A stretch of DNA of 64,000 bases from Absidia repens (taxonomy: Eukaryota > Mucoromycota > Mucoromycetes > Mucorales > Cunninghamellaceae). The stretch covers positions 1-64,000 of the forward strand of contig MCGE01000032.1 of assembly GCA_002105175.1 (NCBI GenBank). Reading direction: 5' to 3'. Shown one piece after another: positions 46,397 to 58,474 of this stretch. The notes under the pieces were generated by a model. It had not been told where the DNA came from, searched no databases, and saw only the letters and a program-made list of their open reading frames with translations. The stretch's first letter is position 1, and the number at the start of each line of letters is the position of its first letter. Both the position numbers and the translations under genes were made by a program.

Positions 46397-48401
46397 TCAA
46401 ATATTTATATGATACGTCTTGACGACTTGTTCGAGATTCCTTTTTCGTCCTTCATATTCAGCTTTGGCCTCATTCGGATGACTTTGAACCCAATCCATGA
46501 CTTTTGTGGTGGCACGAATCAATCCTTGTTTGGACGTCGATGTTTCCATCAATTCGTCCATGGCGAAATCTCGCACCTTGTACGCATAAGCTTCCAGGGC
46601 AAATCTTGCATCCCTATTTTTCCTAAAGAGATCATCTCTGGCTTTGAAGATTGCCGCGGTCTCAATCATTGTCTTCACTTGTTTTTTTGAGAGATTCTGT
46701 GTGTTGTTGATTGCGATTTCATTCGTTGTCTGAGTATCCAAATTTTTGAGCTGAATTGTCAGAAGACCACTGGCATTTATTTCAAAAGTCACATCCGCCA
46801 TGGATCGGCCTCTTCGGGAAGGATGGAAGCCATCGAGCGTCACTGAACCCACCAATGTATTTTCACTGGCTTGTTCTCGCTCCCCTTGATAGATATCAAA
46901 CTGGATAGACACTTGATTATCAGATGTTGTACGGTAACGCTGCGTTGTTTTGGTTGGGATGGGTGTATTGCGTTTGATTTGAGTGCACATCGCATCGCCA
47001 ATAATTCGAACCCCAAGCGAGAGCGGCGTCACTTCGTGCAGAACTAATCTTGTTTCCAAGTCAATGGGATCACCTATATTGATGAGGATCGATGCCTGGA
47101 TAGCTGCACCACAGGCAACCACTTCGTCCGGGTTTACCGACTGGTTTGGTGCCTTGCCAAAATAATCTTGAATCAATTGCCGAATTTTCGGGATCCGACT
47201 GCTGCCGCCCACAAGCAAAATGTCGTTGATTTCAGATTTGTCCATAGCAGCATCCAATAAAGTTGATTTCGTAATAGACAGTGTTTTTTCAAACGTAGAT
47301 TTATTGATATAGTCGAAAGTCGCCCTGGTCAGTTCCATCGTTAAGTCCTTGTCATTGCCAAAAAAATTGATGAGGTCAAAATTGGTTTGCATCGCGGAGG
47401 AAAGTGTACGCTTGACCCGTTCACATGCATCACGTAATCGCTGAACAGATTTTGGGTTGCTTGAAATGTCCACGTCGTGGTGGTGCTGGATCTGCTGCAT
47501 GAAATGAGCCACCATGTTTTGATTAATGTCTTCGCCACCCAACTTTGAATCACCGCCCGTCGCCTGGACCGCGATCCCGTCTGGACCGATTTTCAACACC
47601 GACACATCAAACGTACCGCCACCGAAATCGAAGATCAGCACATGGTTATTCGTTTTTCCTTTGTTGCGATGTTGGTAGTCAACCCCATAAGCCAGCGCTG
47701 CTGCTGTGGGTTCATTAAGGGTTTCCAAAACGTGTAAACCAGCAATGATGGCTGCATCCGTGGTCGCGGTGCGTTGCACATGATTGAAATACGCCGGTAC
47801 TGTAATCACACAATTTTCCACCGGGCGTTGCTGCAAATATTCCTCGGCCGTGGTTTTCAGATAACCCAAAATCATGGCAGAAATTTCCTCAGGGGAGAAT
47901 TCTTGCTGTTGCTGCTGCTGCTGTTGATGTTGTTGCTCCATGGTGACTCGAACCACAGGACTGCCATTTTTATTGACCACCATAAAAGGCCACATGCCAT
48001 TTTCCTTGTTTTCTTGCACCAAGGGATCGTTATAAGCGCGTCCCATCATTCGTTTGATATTATGGATAGTGCTCTTTGGATGTCGTGCTAGTTCAACTGC
48101 GGCCGCATTGCCAATCAGTCGCTCTGTTTTAGTAAATGCCACGCAAGAGGGAGTGGTGCGGCCGCCAACGCTGTTAATGATCACTTCAGCACGCCCATTT
48201 TCCCATACAGCAACACACGAGTACGTTGTCCCGAGATCAATCCCGACTAGAATATAATTTTTTTTTTTTTTTTTATAAAAAGTGTCAGTGAGGATAAATT
48301 TAAATTTGGATATATAGCTTCCTTGCTTTTTTTTTTTTTTTTTTTGGCGGGGGAGGGGGGAGGGAGCACTAATAATACTTACTTGCGTTTTCTTTTGCCA
48401 T
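46397..48401 (-). CDS. Hsp70-family chaperone, paralogue A (no EEVD tail)
   Basis: Two exons (48383-48401 and 46397-48246; phase-1 intron after codon 6) give 622 residues. The nucleotide-binding domain is intact: GIDLGTTYSCVAVWENG (phosphate 1), VENCVITVPAYFN, DFGGGTFDVSVLK (phosphate 2), and LLVGGSSRIPKIRQLIQDYF (adenosine motif). The substrate-binding domain is recognisable (VTPLSLGVRI, TPIPTKTTQRY, IYQGEREQASENTLVGSVTL). A poly-Gln insertion (about residues 107-120, 47903-47940) interrupts the ATPase domain. The C-terminus ends HINI and lacks the EEVD motif used by TPR co-chaperones. There is no signal peptide or ER retention signal, so it is probably cytosolic. It appears ATPase-competent but is more diverged than a housekeeping Ssa. 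Confidence 0.9.
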
Positions 48402-50075
48402 TTAATTTGAGATTGTCAGAAAAAAAAAATAACAGTGAATAAAGAAACACTTTTTGTTTTCGGTCCGTTGTGTGATGGTTTTTATTTATTTTTTTAACAA
48501 GAATTATCAACCATCTTGATAGTAAATAGTGATGCCTTTTCAGGAAACAAATAAAAAACAAGCATGCTGTAAAGGAGTGGCCTGTTTTTTATTTTTATTT
48601 CTTTGGAAGGACACAGAAGGATTTTTTCGCATAATCCTCGGTACTTATCAAGCCGAATCGAAGCATGGTTTTCTTGTTTATGCAAAAAAAAAAAAAAAAA
48701 AAAAAAGCCCGCTCCATTTTGGCATTTTCTCTGATCGCTTTTTTTTGCGTTGGCGGTCGGCAAATGAATTTTGATTATTTCTTTTCCTTTCACTTCTACA
48801 TAATCAACAGTCTCCACTGGATTCCAACGTAAGGTCCACTATTTTTTTGTATTGATCCTTTGGCTAATCTACTGTTGTCTTTTTAGAGCTGTTTGAAAAA
48901 TAGTATTCATATGCCATTGCTCAAGGATTCTGATTGTTAATATATCCTTTCAATGTTAGGTCTGTCACCAACATCCTAAACTCTCAAGGTACGTCCTAGG
49001 TCCATTATCTTTTCACTAACTAATAAGCCTTTCTTTTGACCGTCATCGTTTTTTTAAGGCGTCTTTTGTGGACTCAAATGAACTTGGACTGTTTGATACA
49101 CTTTTCATGCCTTCCTTATTTCTCCAAGTCAACCACGGCAAATAATGTATGTACTTTTATGTCGACTCCCAGTCCCACTTATCTTTTTTTTTATAAGTAA
49201 AACAAAAATCTATCAATAGGACGAAAGGGCAAATAGCACTGCGCAAACAATAGGCAAAAGATCAAAGGGCAGATGATACGGCGACACTGTAGTGGAGTGC
49301 ATTGGATTGGACTACGAAGGGCAGGGCCGAATTTTAGAACGTGACCCAAGTAAGGATATATAAAAAAAGGCAACAGCATTAGTAAAGTAGGCGGTATTAA
49401 ACAACACACATAATAGAAATGGATGATAAACGTGCAAGACGCAGCACCCCTTGGATATTTTTAAGGACCTTAGTATAGTATAGCTGATGGTTTAGATTAT
49501 ATGTATTGGGATGAAATTATTATGGAACAATAAAGTATGGGAATTATTTGATCGTTTTGAACTGTAAATGCTGTGTTACCATTGAAGGAAGAGGGGACGA
49601 CAAGATAAGGATGATGATGGTGATGGTGAAACGGGGTTTTATACATAATTATTATACTATTTTAAATACAGTCAGCATAGAAATGATTGTATTTTGAAAG
49701 AATCTGACGTTTGTATGTATAGAACGAGATCTGCCTGTCTTTGTGGATAGGGAAACTTGGATTGGGTGAATTTATGCCGCAGAAACTGACAACGTTCTCT
49801 GCTTCCCCTCTTTTTTTTTCTTTGCATCAACAGCTCACGACATGGTTGACTTTGATATCAATCGGATAAGTGTTCCGGGGATGCCTATTAGTCGGTTTCA
49901 TTTTTCATTTTTTTTTCTTTTTTGCAGTGGATGATCATTGAAAAATTGAATTATCCAATCACCGCCGGTCACTCTTAAATAAAAATGAAGAGAAATTATA
50001 AAAATCATTAATTCACTTTCCTTTCACCTGTCGACTTTTTTTCCCTCTGTGTGCATCTTTGCCCTAAACAAAAAA
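48402..50075. other. Intergenic region between the divergent Hsp70 genes
   Basis: AT-rich DNA with long A-runs (about 48686-48708). Around 48760-49075 several splice-like signals occur in plus orientation, ending in a short readable tail (SVTNILNSQGVFCGLK then TGA). No start or family can be assigned. I recognised no clear heat-shock elements by eye. Confidence 0.35.
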
Positions 50076-52348
50076 ATGACAATCTCGAAAGCGGGTACGT
50101 TGGACATTATTTGATTTTTGCTTCACTTTGATATGCTCATACTGACAAAACCCTCTTTTTATCATTATTATTATTATTACTAGTTGGCATTGATTTGGGA
50201 AACATGTTTTCTAGTGTAGCGGTATGGGAACATGATCATGCTACGATGATTTTGAACGAACGCAACAAAAAACGAACCCCATCCGTTGTGGCCTTTACAA
50301 AGAAAACACGAATGATTGGCGATGATGCAATGGAACAGATGGCTGAAAACCCCAAGGGCACAGTGTATGATATCAAACGACTGGTTGGTAGACATTATTA
50401 CGACTTTCAAGTACAAGACGACATCGAAACATGGCCCTTCTCAGTGGTTAACCTCAATGATGAACCAATGATAAAGATCAACGCTAGTCGACGTCAAAAG
50501 CAACAACTCTACAGCCCGGAAGACGTGTACGCCATGTTTCTACAATACCTCAAACGAATAGCCGAACGACATATCAAAGCATCTGTGGAAGCATGTGTTA
50601 TTGCGGTGCCGGTTTACTTCAACTATCATCAACGCGAGGCGACGCGCAAGGCGGCTAAACTAGCAGGACTCAAATTGCTTCAACTGATCGACGAGCCCAC
50701 GGCAGCAGCGTTGGCCTATAGTATGCATACCCCTACCAGCATCAATACGAGCATCAACAACGACAACGACAACGACGACGACGACCATCATCTGAACAAT
50801 AACCAGCACCGTCATTATGTGCTTGTGGTTGATTTTGGCGGCGATTATTTGCAAGTGACGATTCTGGATATGCGTCAAGAACTAATCAAGATCAAGGCCA
50901 CTGGCAGCGACATGCACCTTGGTGGCAAGACATTGACGACGGCGATGGTGGACGACGTGATCAACCAAATCAAGGAAACAAGAGGTATTGATGGTGATAT
51001 GTCAGACTCCTATTTTGGCTGGGCTGGGCGACAACGATTGCAGGTGGCGTGTGAACGTGCCAAACGCAAACTGTCCTTTGTGACGCATACCAAATTGGCG
51101 CTGGACAACTTTTTCCATGAAGGCGATGCTTTACAGATGGTGGTGACCCGGGATCAGTTGGAACGACGGAACGATGCCATGTTTGTCGCAGTCATGGATC
51201 ATGTGAAACACACGTTGATGGGGGCGCAATTGGACAAGGACAACATGGAACATATTTTGTTGGTTGGGGGAAGCACGTACCTGCCCAAATTCCGCCAGCT
51301 GCTCACGGATTATTTTGGTCAAACCCCCAATGTGACGGTGCGTCCCGAGGAAGCCGTGGCTCTTGGTGCTGCCATCCAAGCGGCGGTGGTGAAAGGTGAC
51401 ACGCCTGGCGATCCGCTGGACACGCGATGGAATTTATCCGAGGTGGCGCCAGTTTCCTTGGGTGTCGAGGTGGCCGATGATTTACTGGATATCCTTATTA
51501 TTCGTGGTGTGCCTCTGCCAGCCAAGCAATCTGTTTATTATCCGTTGTGGAACCGCAAGCAGTTGGTGTTGACAATCAGTATCTATCAAGGGGAACGAAG
51601 ACAAGCGTCGGAAAATACTTTGTTGGGGATCCTGGAGCTGGATGGTCATCATCTGTCTCGGCGCGGCGAAGGTCAAGTGGAGGTGGAACTTAGTCTCAAT
51701 CACACGGGTACATTGACGGTCAAGGCACATTGTATTCAGAATTCATTTGGCGCCAAGAAATTGCGTATCAGCTTGGGTCACCAGCAACGACAAACAAAGC
51801 ACAGCTATATCAACAAGTCACTATCATCAGAAATCGATTGCAAGCAAAAGGATGCGGATAATGCTTTCGTCATGAAAGTCAAGGCAAAACAGGCATTGGA
51901 AAAACAAGCATACGAATATCTCTATTCAGTTGGGCATGCGGATGGAACAAAGGAGCAAATCGAGATGTTGGCGACAAGATCTCTTGAATGGATTCAGCAA
52001 CAGACTTGGAAGGTAGCAACTCTGGAAGACTACGATCATCAACGACGATACTTGCTCTCTCAGGTGAATGCTATCAATAATTCGGCCCGAAGCGGCGCCA
52101 AAGTGCCAAAGGTGGACAATGCATACTGGTACAGCGGTGTTCACGACGGCGATGGTACTGTTAATGATCTTTTCAGCATCGAGGACTCGGGATGGAACAA
52201 TGACGTGCTAGATAGCAACAGTGATGACGACAGTGATGGTGACGATGAAGACACTGACGAGATTCCTGAGTCAGTCGGTGCCAGCAATGAAGACAATTAT
52301 GATGGTGAATACGATTCTGTGGTGAATTGGGATAGGATGAGTAAGTAG
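50076..52348 (+). CDS. Hsp70-family protein, paralogue B, degenerate ATPase motifs
   Basis: Exons 50076-50094 and 50184-52348 give 727 residues. The intron sits at exactly the same place and phase as in paralogue A. The overall Hsp70 frame is kept (VEACVIAVPVYFNYHQREAT, LLQLIDEPTAAALAYSM, ILLVGGSTYLPKFRQLL, VAPVSLGVEV, IYQGERRQASENTLLGILEL). Both phosphate-binding motifs are altered, however: GIDLGNMFSSVAVW instead of GIDLGTTYS, and VVDFGGDYLQVTILD instead of DFGGGTFDVS. An Asn/Asp-rich insertion precedes the second motif (about residues 185-207). The C-terminus is a long acidic tail (about 675-720) without EEVD. The long intact frame argues against a pseudogene. It is probably a protein-binding Hsp70 with weak or no ATPase activity. 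Confidence 0.88.
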
Positions 52349-52864
52349 ATAGTTTAGGATATCATGAATAAATCACCAATTTATATTATAACATCACTTT
52401 TTTTTATTGTCCTCTTTTTTTTTTTTTTTTTGTGTGTGTGTGTACCGTCTTTTTTTTCATTTGGGCATTTCATTGTTATGCATCTAGACTTGATACGTCG
52501 CCTCTGGCGAATAGGTCGGCGTTTGGTTTTTTTTAGGGGGACATTTGCATCAACATGATGGTAAAATAATGGGTATCATGCCATTCAAGTGCATTATGGT
52601 CGAATGAAATACAAATCTCAAGGTGTACCTCTCGCTCGCTCTGGAATACAACAATAAAGCACCAACAAGGTAGACAATTGATTACTAGGACTTGGTGTTA
52701 TCGCTAGTTAGATATATTTATTTAGTGTAGCTATATATGTCTTACTGTTAAAATGTTTTATAAAATAAAATGATGAACATTTTCTATATATTCTTTTTGA
52801 CTGTGATGGGTAGAAAAAATGTGACAATACGTCAATGGACTCTAGATGTGTTACAGTGTCAGCA
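52349..52864. other. Intergenic region
   Basis: 3' flank of Hsp70 B with T-runs (52418-52432) and a (GT)n patch (52433-52442). No gene. Confidence 0.5.
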
Positions 52865-53870
52865 CAAAAAAAAAAAACTTTAAATTCCGCCCACGTGGTT
52901 GTTTATTTTCACGCCCGCATTTATTTTTTTTTCGCTCTTTTTCTTTCCATTCTTCTCCATTTTGACTTCTTTGAGATCATGATGGACTTAGATTGATGTC
53001 ACGACTAGTTTAGAAGGGTTCTTAGCTCAGGGATGACAAGATGCATGGGGAAACCCCTTTCATTTTGGATCTAGTATTTAGAACCAACGTTAGGTGGCAT
53101 TTTGGAGCCTCCGTTAGCCTAGTTTAGCATTAGTTTGTCTACAGTTTGCATCTACATCTAAATAAACTATGTCTCTTTTTGTTTCTTTAATGAAAATTTG
53201 CCCAATAGTCTTTCTCGCCCTGTGCAACAGATCCCGTTTTCACTTTTATTACCCGTTTTTCATTAGTTTTGATCGCTATTGTGCTTCAATAATAGATATG
53301 TCTACATAGTTTTTCTCACGTCTTGTGAAGTATACTAGCACCCTTTAGATTAAGGTTGAACATTCATCAAACCTCACATTACTCTCCTTCATGTTTCCCC
53401 GTATATATTCATTCATAAATCCATCGCTACAATGAACCTCCATCCCAAATTTTTGTCTCTACCATTACGCTTCAATAAAATATACTTTTTTATTAAATAG
53501 CTTCGGACTTAATCAACAATATACAATATCGATATTGTAGCTGTAGTGTACTGCCAAGCACCTACTTTCTAGTTCACCCAGTATGGCTACTTTTCCCATA
53601 AAGACTCAGAGACTGGTTGGTAGCCTTTTATTACTTAGATTCTAAGAGGGCCATATACTCCTGGTCCATCATCATATAATCGACAGAGATGTATTGTACT
53701 GTACGAGTAGCCGTCGCAATAGAGCATTTTGCACTACTTTTTAGCTTATCTATGGACTATTTGACCCGCAGGCCCAAGGTCTAGCGAACTGGCCGACAGC
53801 TCAAAGTCACTTTAAATATGGAACGAGGTTGCACTTCAGCTTCACCATTCATATTAACTAATCTAAACCA
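52865..53870 (-). repeat. R1 dispersed repeat, copy c
   Basis: Same orientation and landmarks as copy b: AAATTCCGCCCACGTGGTTG, GCTCAGGGATGACAAGATGC, CATGGGGAAACCCCTTTCAT, TAAATAAACTATGTCTCTTT, ATTACGCTTCAATAAAATAT, ATCGATATTGTAGCTGTAG. It ends within about 190 bp of the DIS3 start codon, so it forms part of that gene's upstream region. Confidence 0.75.
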
Positions 53871-54057
53871 TGATAAATTGGTCACTATGCGCTGTTGCAT
53901 GCAAAGGAAAGGAACGGGGTTCCGCTTTTGGATATTTTAATCACCGCTTTGAATTTCGTTGCAAGCCACTTTCTGAATTTCCTTTTTCTCTTTTCTCAAT
54001 TCTTTCTCTCTGCTTTCTGCTTTTTTTTTTATTCCACATAAAAAAAAAGATATTCGC

Positions 54058-57000
54058 ATGTTGCGTTCCAAGTCGTTTGTCAAGAGAACACGCAAAGGCA
54101 ACGTGGTCAAGGTGGTGAAAGAACATTATCTTCGGGACGATATTCCTTGCTCTTCTCAACTCTGCACTGCTTGTACCCATCACCAAGCTCCTGTCTTGAA
54201 CGATACACCCCGATCAACTTCTGCCTTACCTTCCCACTATTTGATTCCTGACACCAATGTTTTCATGAATCAGGCAAGTGCTTTGTTTTTTTATTATTGA
54301 TACATAAGCAAACTATATATGAGGATCATACTAATTTCTCTTTATATTATATAGTTGGATCTTATGGAACATGGTACAATCAAAGATGTCATAGTCCTTC
54401 AAACCGTACGGGATGAATTAAAGCACCTTAATTTGCCTGTGTACAATCGACTCAACACCATGCTAGCCGACACCAATAAACGATTCTACATGTTCGCCAA
54501 TGAACATCATCGGTAAATGCAAACCTCCTCCCTACTTTTTTTTTCCTTCCATACAAACTAACCTTCCCCTGACATATATGTATGATATATTAGTGAAACG
54601 TTTATCGAAAAGCTCAAGGATGAATCACCCAACGATAGAAACGACCGGGCTATTCGTGTCTCTGTCAAATGGTACGCGGATCATTTAAAGGGCCAACCTC
54701 TACGCATTGTACTACTTAGTGACGATCGAGCCAACCGTGAAAAGGCAACTGCTATTGGACTGAAAGCTGTTTCTGGTAAGAAAACGATCATTTAATTAGA
54801 GAGGAAGGGCATCTGTCTAACATGTTTATATGTTTGGGAAAAAAAACCACATATAGTGAAAGAATACGTCGAAGGCATCAAGGATGTACCTGAACTTTTG
54901 GACATTGTGGTGGCACCCAAAGACAATTCTACAGACAAGAATGCAACGATTTATGAAGAAGTAAGTGGATAGTTTTGAATTTCTTTTTTCGCCCCAAAAC
55001 TCACCTGTTGGTTTTTTGTTCTATTAGCATCTCACTTCGGCACAAATCCAAAACGGTATCAAAAAAGGTACGTTGATCCAATCCAGCTTGAACATTAGTC
55101 AGCACAATGTAATGGAAGGCACAGCATCTGGTCCTGTGGATGGCGAAACACGTACGATTTATATTCAAGGCCGACCTCATTTGAACCGAAGTATCCAAGG
55201 TGATATTGTGGCTTTACAACTTTTGCCTAAATCTGAATGGAAACGCACAGCATCCATGGCCATGGAAGATGATAGTGAAGATGAAGAAGGTGGATTACAT
55301 CAAGGGGACAAGTCGCATGAAGAAATCAAAGATGACAACAACATGGAAGTGGATGGACCCGGTGAACCTACTGCCAAGGTGGTGGGCATTGTGCGTAAAA
55401 AATGGAGACCGTAAGTGGACCCAAGAGAAAAAAAAAAAAAAAAAAAAAAAGTGCCGAAAACACCGCCTCTTCATTATTGACTCACTTGTGTGTACTAAAA
55501 AATTCATAGATACTGTGGTTTCATTGTTAAGAAATCCGTGCATTCGAAGCCTGGCAACACTGCTGCTGAATCGGTATTATTCCGTGCCATTGATCGTCGC
55601 ATCCCTCCTATCAAGATTCGTACCTCTCAGGCCCATTCTTTGCTAGGCAAACGAGTCGTTGTGTCTATTGATTCTTGGGCCACCAATACAATGTAAGTTT
55701 ATATCTTCAAATTTAAAAGCGAAAACAAAAATTCTTACATCCTTTTTTTTTTTTTAAAAAAAAACAAAACAAAAAAGGCTTCCAATGGGTCACTTTGTGA
55801 AAACACTAGGTAGCTCAGGTGATCGGGAAACGGAAACAGAAGTCTTATTGTTGGAACACGATGTGCCATACCAAGAATTCTCTAAACGTATTTTGGCCGA
55901 TTTACCCAAGGAAGGGGAAGACTGGGTGGTGACGGATCAACATGTGCATCATGAAAACCGCAGGGATTTACGTGATCTCAATGTCTGTAGTATTGATCCT
56001 CCTGGATGTACGGATATTGATGATGCCTTACATGCTCAACTTTTACCAAATGGCAATTATCAAGTTGGTGTTCGTAAGTAGTAGTTTTATTCTTATTTTT
56101 ATTTTTATAATTAGCATGAAAGGGGGGTGTGGATGACTTACATGTACTCAATTCTCCCTTGTAAAAACTTATAGATATTGCCGATGTCACTTACTTTGTC
56201 AAATTGGGCCAAGCAATGGATGATGAAGCTGCTTCTCGTGGTACTACTGTCTACCTTGTCGATAAACGTATTGATATGTTGCCTTCTTTATTGGGAACAA
56301 GTGAGTATTTAAAGGGAGAGCCTGATTTGCAACCGTTCCTTTGGGGGGGGCTTTTACTGATTTTGACTTTGACTTTGACTTTTATTAGATCTTTGCTCTT
56401 TACGATCTAATGTAGATCGATTGGCCTTTTCTTGTCTTTGGGAAATGACTGTGGATGGGGATATTGTTGGTGTGGACTTTACTAAGAGTATCATTCGATC
56501 CAAACATTCGTTTACGTATGAAGAAGCACAAAACCGTATCGACGACACGTAAGCCAAAAAAAAAAAAAAAAAAAAAAAAACTTCATTTCGATAATATGAA
56601 CAATACCGCTCAACCATTTCAACTCACTCCTTTCCCTCCTTTTTTTTCTTTTTTTTTTTTTTTGTGGTAAATAGCCGTATGCAAGATGATGTGACCAAAA
56701 GTATCCGTATGCTCAACAAATTTGCCAAGAAGTTCCGGTCTGAACGTATGGCGCGAGGTGCCTTAAAACTGTCCAGTCCTGAAGTCAGATTCCATCTGGA
56801 AAACGAATCGCAAGACCCTGTGGATGTGGAAATGAAAGAATTGAAGGAAACCAATGCGCTTGTGGAAGAATTCATGTTGCTCGCCAATATTGCCGTGGCG
56901 GAAAAGATTTACAGCAAATTCCAAAACTCGGCCATGTTACGTCGTCATCCTACCCCACCGGTCTCCAACTTTGATCAACTTCGAAAATCCTTGGCTGAAG

Positions 57001-58082
57001 CTAGTCATGGCAAATTGGATCTGGATGTGCAATCTTCAAAGACCTTGGCAGACTCTCTGGATGAGGCGGTGATGCCTGGGGATCCTTACTTCAACAATTT
57101 GGTGCGTATCATGACCACGCGTTGTATGATGCAGGCACAATACTTTTGCTCTGGTACCGAATCCGAAGCCGAATTTAGACATTATGGTCTTGCCTCCCCT
57201 ATTTATACTCATTTCACTTCCCCTATTCGTCGATATGCTGGTAAGGAAACGAAGCAATGATATGGCAGCAACAGGTGGAGGAGGATGCAAGTTACTGAAT
57301 TATCTTCTTTTTTTTTTCCTGGGAATAGATGTGGTTGTCCATCGATTATTACAAGCATGTATTGATTCCGATGCAGTGTATGGCCAAGAATTAATCGATA
57401 AAACCAAAATGAAGGATTTATGTGATGGTAATATTATAGGAAGACAACAAGACATAAATGCATTTATTGATGTATAATTTGTTTTTGTTTTTATCTAGTA
57501 CTCAATCACCGACATCGTATGGCACAACAAGCTGGTCGAAGCTCAGTGGAATTGTATACCCATATGTTCTTTAAGAACAAAAAGGAAACAGAACCTGGTC
57601 GAGTGATTCGTGTTTTGAAAAATGGATTTGTGGTCCTTGTACCAAAGTAAGTATCAAATGGGAAAGGGGGAGGGGTGTGTGTGGATTAGTACAGTGACTA
57701 AACAAAACAAAAAAATCTTTTTGTACATAGATTCGGGATTGAAGGAATTGTCTATACCAATGGTGGTTCCTCGTCATCAACCACAAGTCCGTTTGTATTT
57801 GATGAAGCCAGTAACAGTTTGACGGCGGGTGACGATGTATGTATCAAGATCTTTAGCGACGTCAAGGTACAAATCACAGTGGAAGGCGATGAAGAGGGAA
57901 TGAGGCAGAAAATGAAAATGGCGCTCGTGGAACCTTTTGTGCCTGGGATCAGTGTGGAACATGTGTCAGAAATCAACAACAAGCGACCCGTAGTGGATGG
58001 CAAGGATTCAATAGCATTAGATAATAGTAGCAATAGCAATAGTAGTAGTAAAAGTCCTTCCAAAAAATTGAAAATAAACTGA
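54058..58082 (+). CDS. DIS3: Exosome exo/endoribonuclease Dis3/Rrp44
   Basis: Thirteen exons: 54058-54273, 54355-54512, 54594-54775, 54857-54960, 55028-55410, 55510-55693, 55778-56073, 56175-56300, 56389-56548, 56675-57240, 57329-57427, 57499-57646, 57731-58082. About 990 residues, the family's usual size. Intron 1 uses a GC donor (GCAAGT). Order: N-terminal basic and Cys-rich segment, PIN endonuclease domain ([23 protein letters not shown]), cold-shock domains, RNB exonuclease domain with [17 protein letters not shown] (the metal-binding Asp cluster) and [20 protein letters not shown], then S1. The only flaw is one extra C in the CCC run at 55680-55682. Without it exons 6 and 7 join in phase across the motif before [10 protein letters not shown]. 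It is the catalytic subunit of the RNA exosome. Confidence 0.96.
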
Positions 58083-58474
58083 ATGATGGGCTAGATGGAT
58101 GGCATCACCTTTTTTTTTTTTATCATATATATGACAAATGTTTTCTTCGGGTTTTTGTGTGTATGTGAATGTTTTTATGGTTTTCTTTTATGAATTCTGC
58201 ATAATGAGATGGCTATTTTTTTTTTTTTTTGAATGAACATAATTGTTGCGGAATTGGTGTCTTTACTATTACCCGCGACTTCTTGACTCAGTAGGATAAA
58301 GCACAGCCAATGCGCCCCTCTCCCAAACTAAATCACCTAATTGAATGACTGCGCATATATTGGACATTTTTGTGTAACTGTCATTTCTTCTTTTTGTATA
58401 AAGTCCGTCCACGTTATTTTTTTTTTTTTTGTTTAACCTTAAAAAAGACCGCTCCGAAGAAGTCCTTGAATTCT
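58083..58474. other. Intergenic region
   Basis: DIS3 3' flank with T-runs and the promoter of the first DUF1399 gene. The open frame extends upstream of 58475 without an ATG. No separate gene. Confidence 0.5.

Noticed and set aside
50660..51730. Antisense ORFs inside Hsp70 paralogue B and similar ORFs opposite the GATA, DIS3 and PC-esterase genes
   Set aside because: They mirror the codon pattern of the sense genes and have no own motifs.
50076..52348. Hsp70 paralogue B as a pseudogene
   Set aside because: The full 727-codon frame is intact with correct splice sites; only the nucleotide-contact motifs differ, which suggests altered function.
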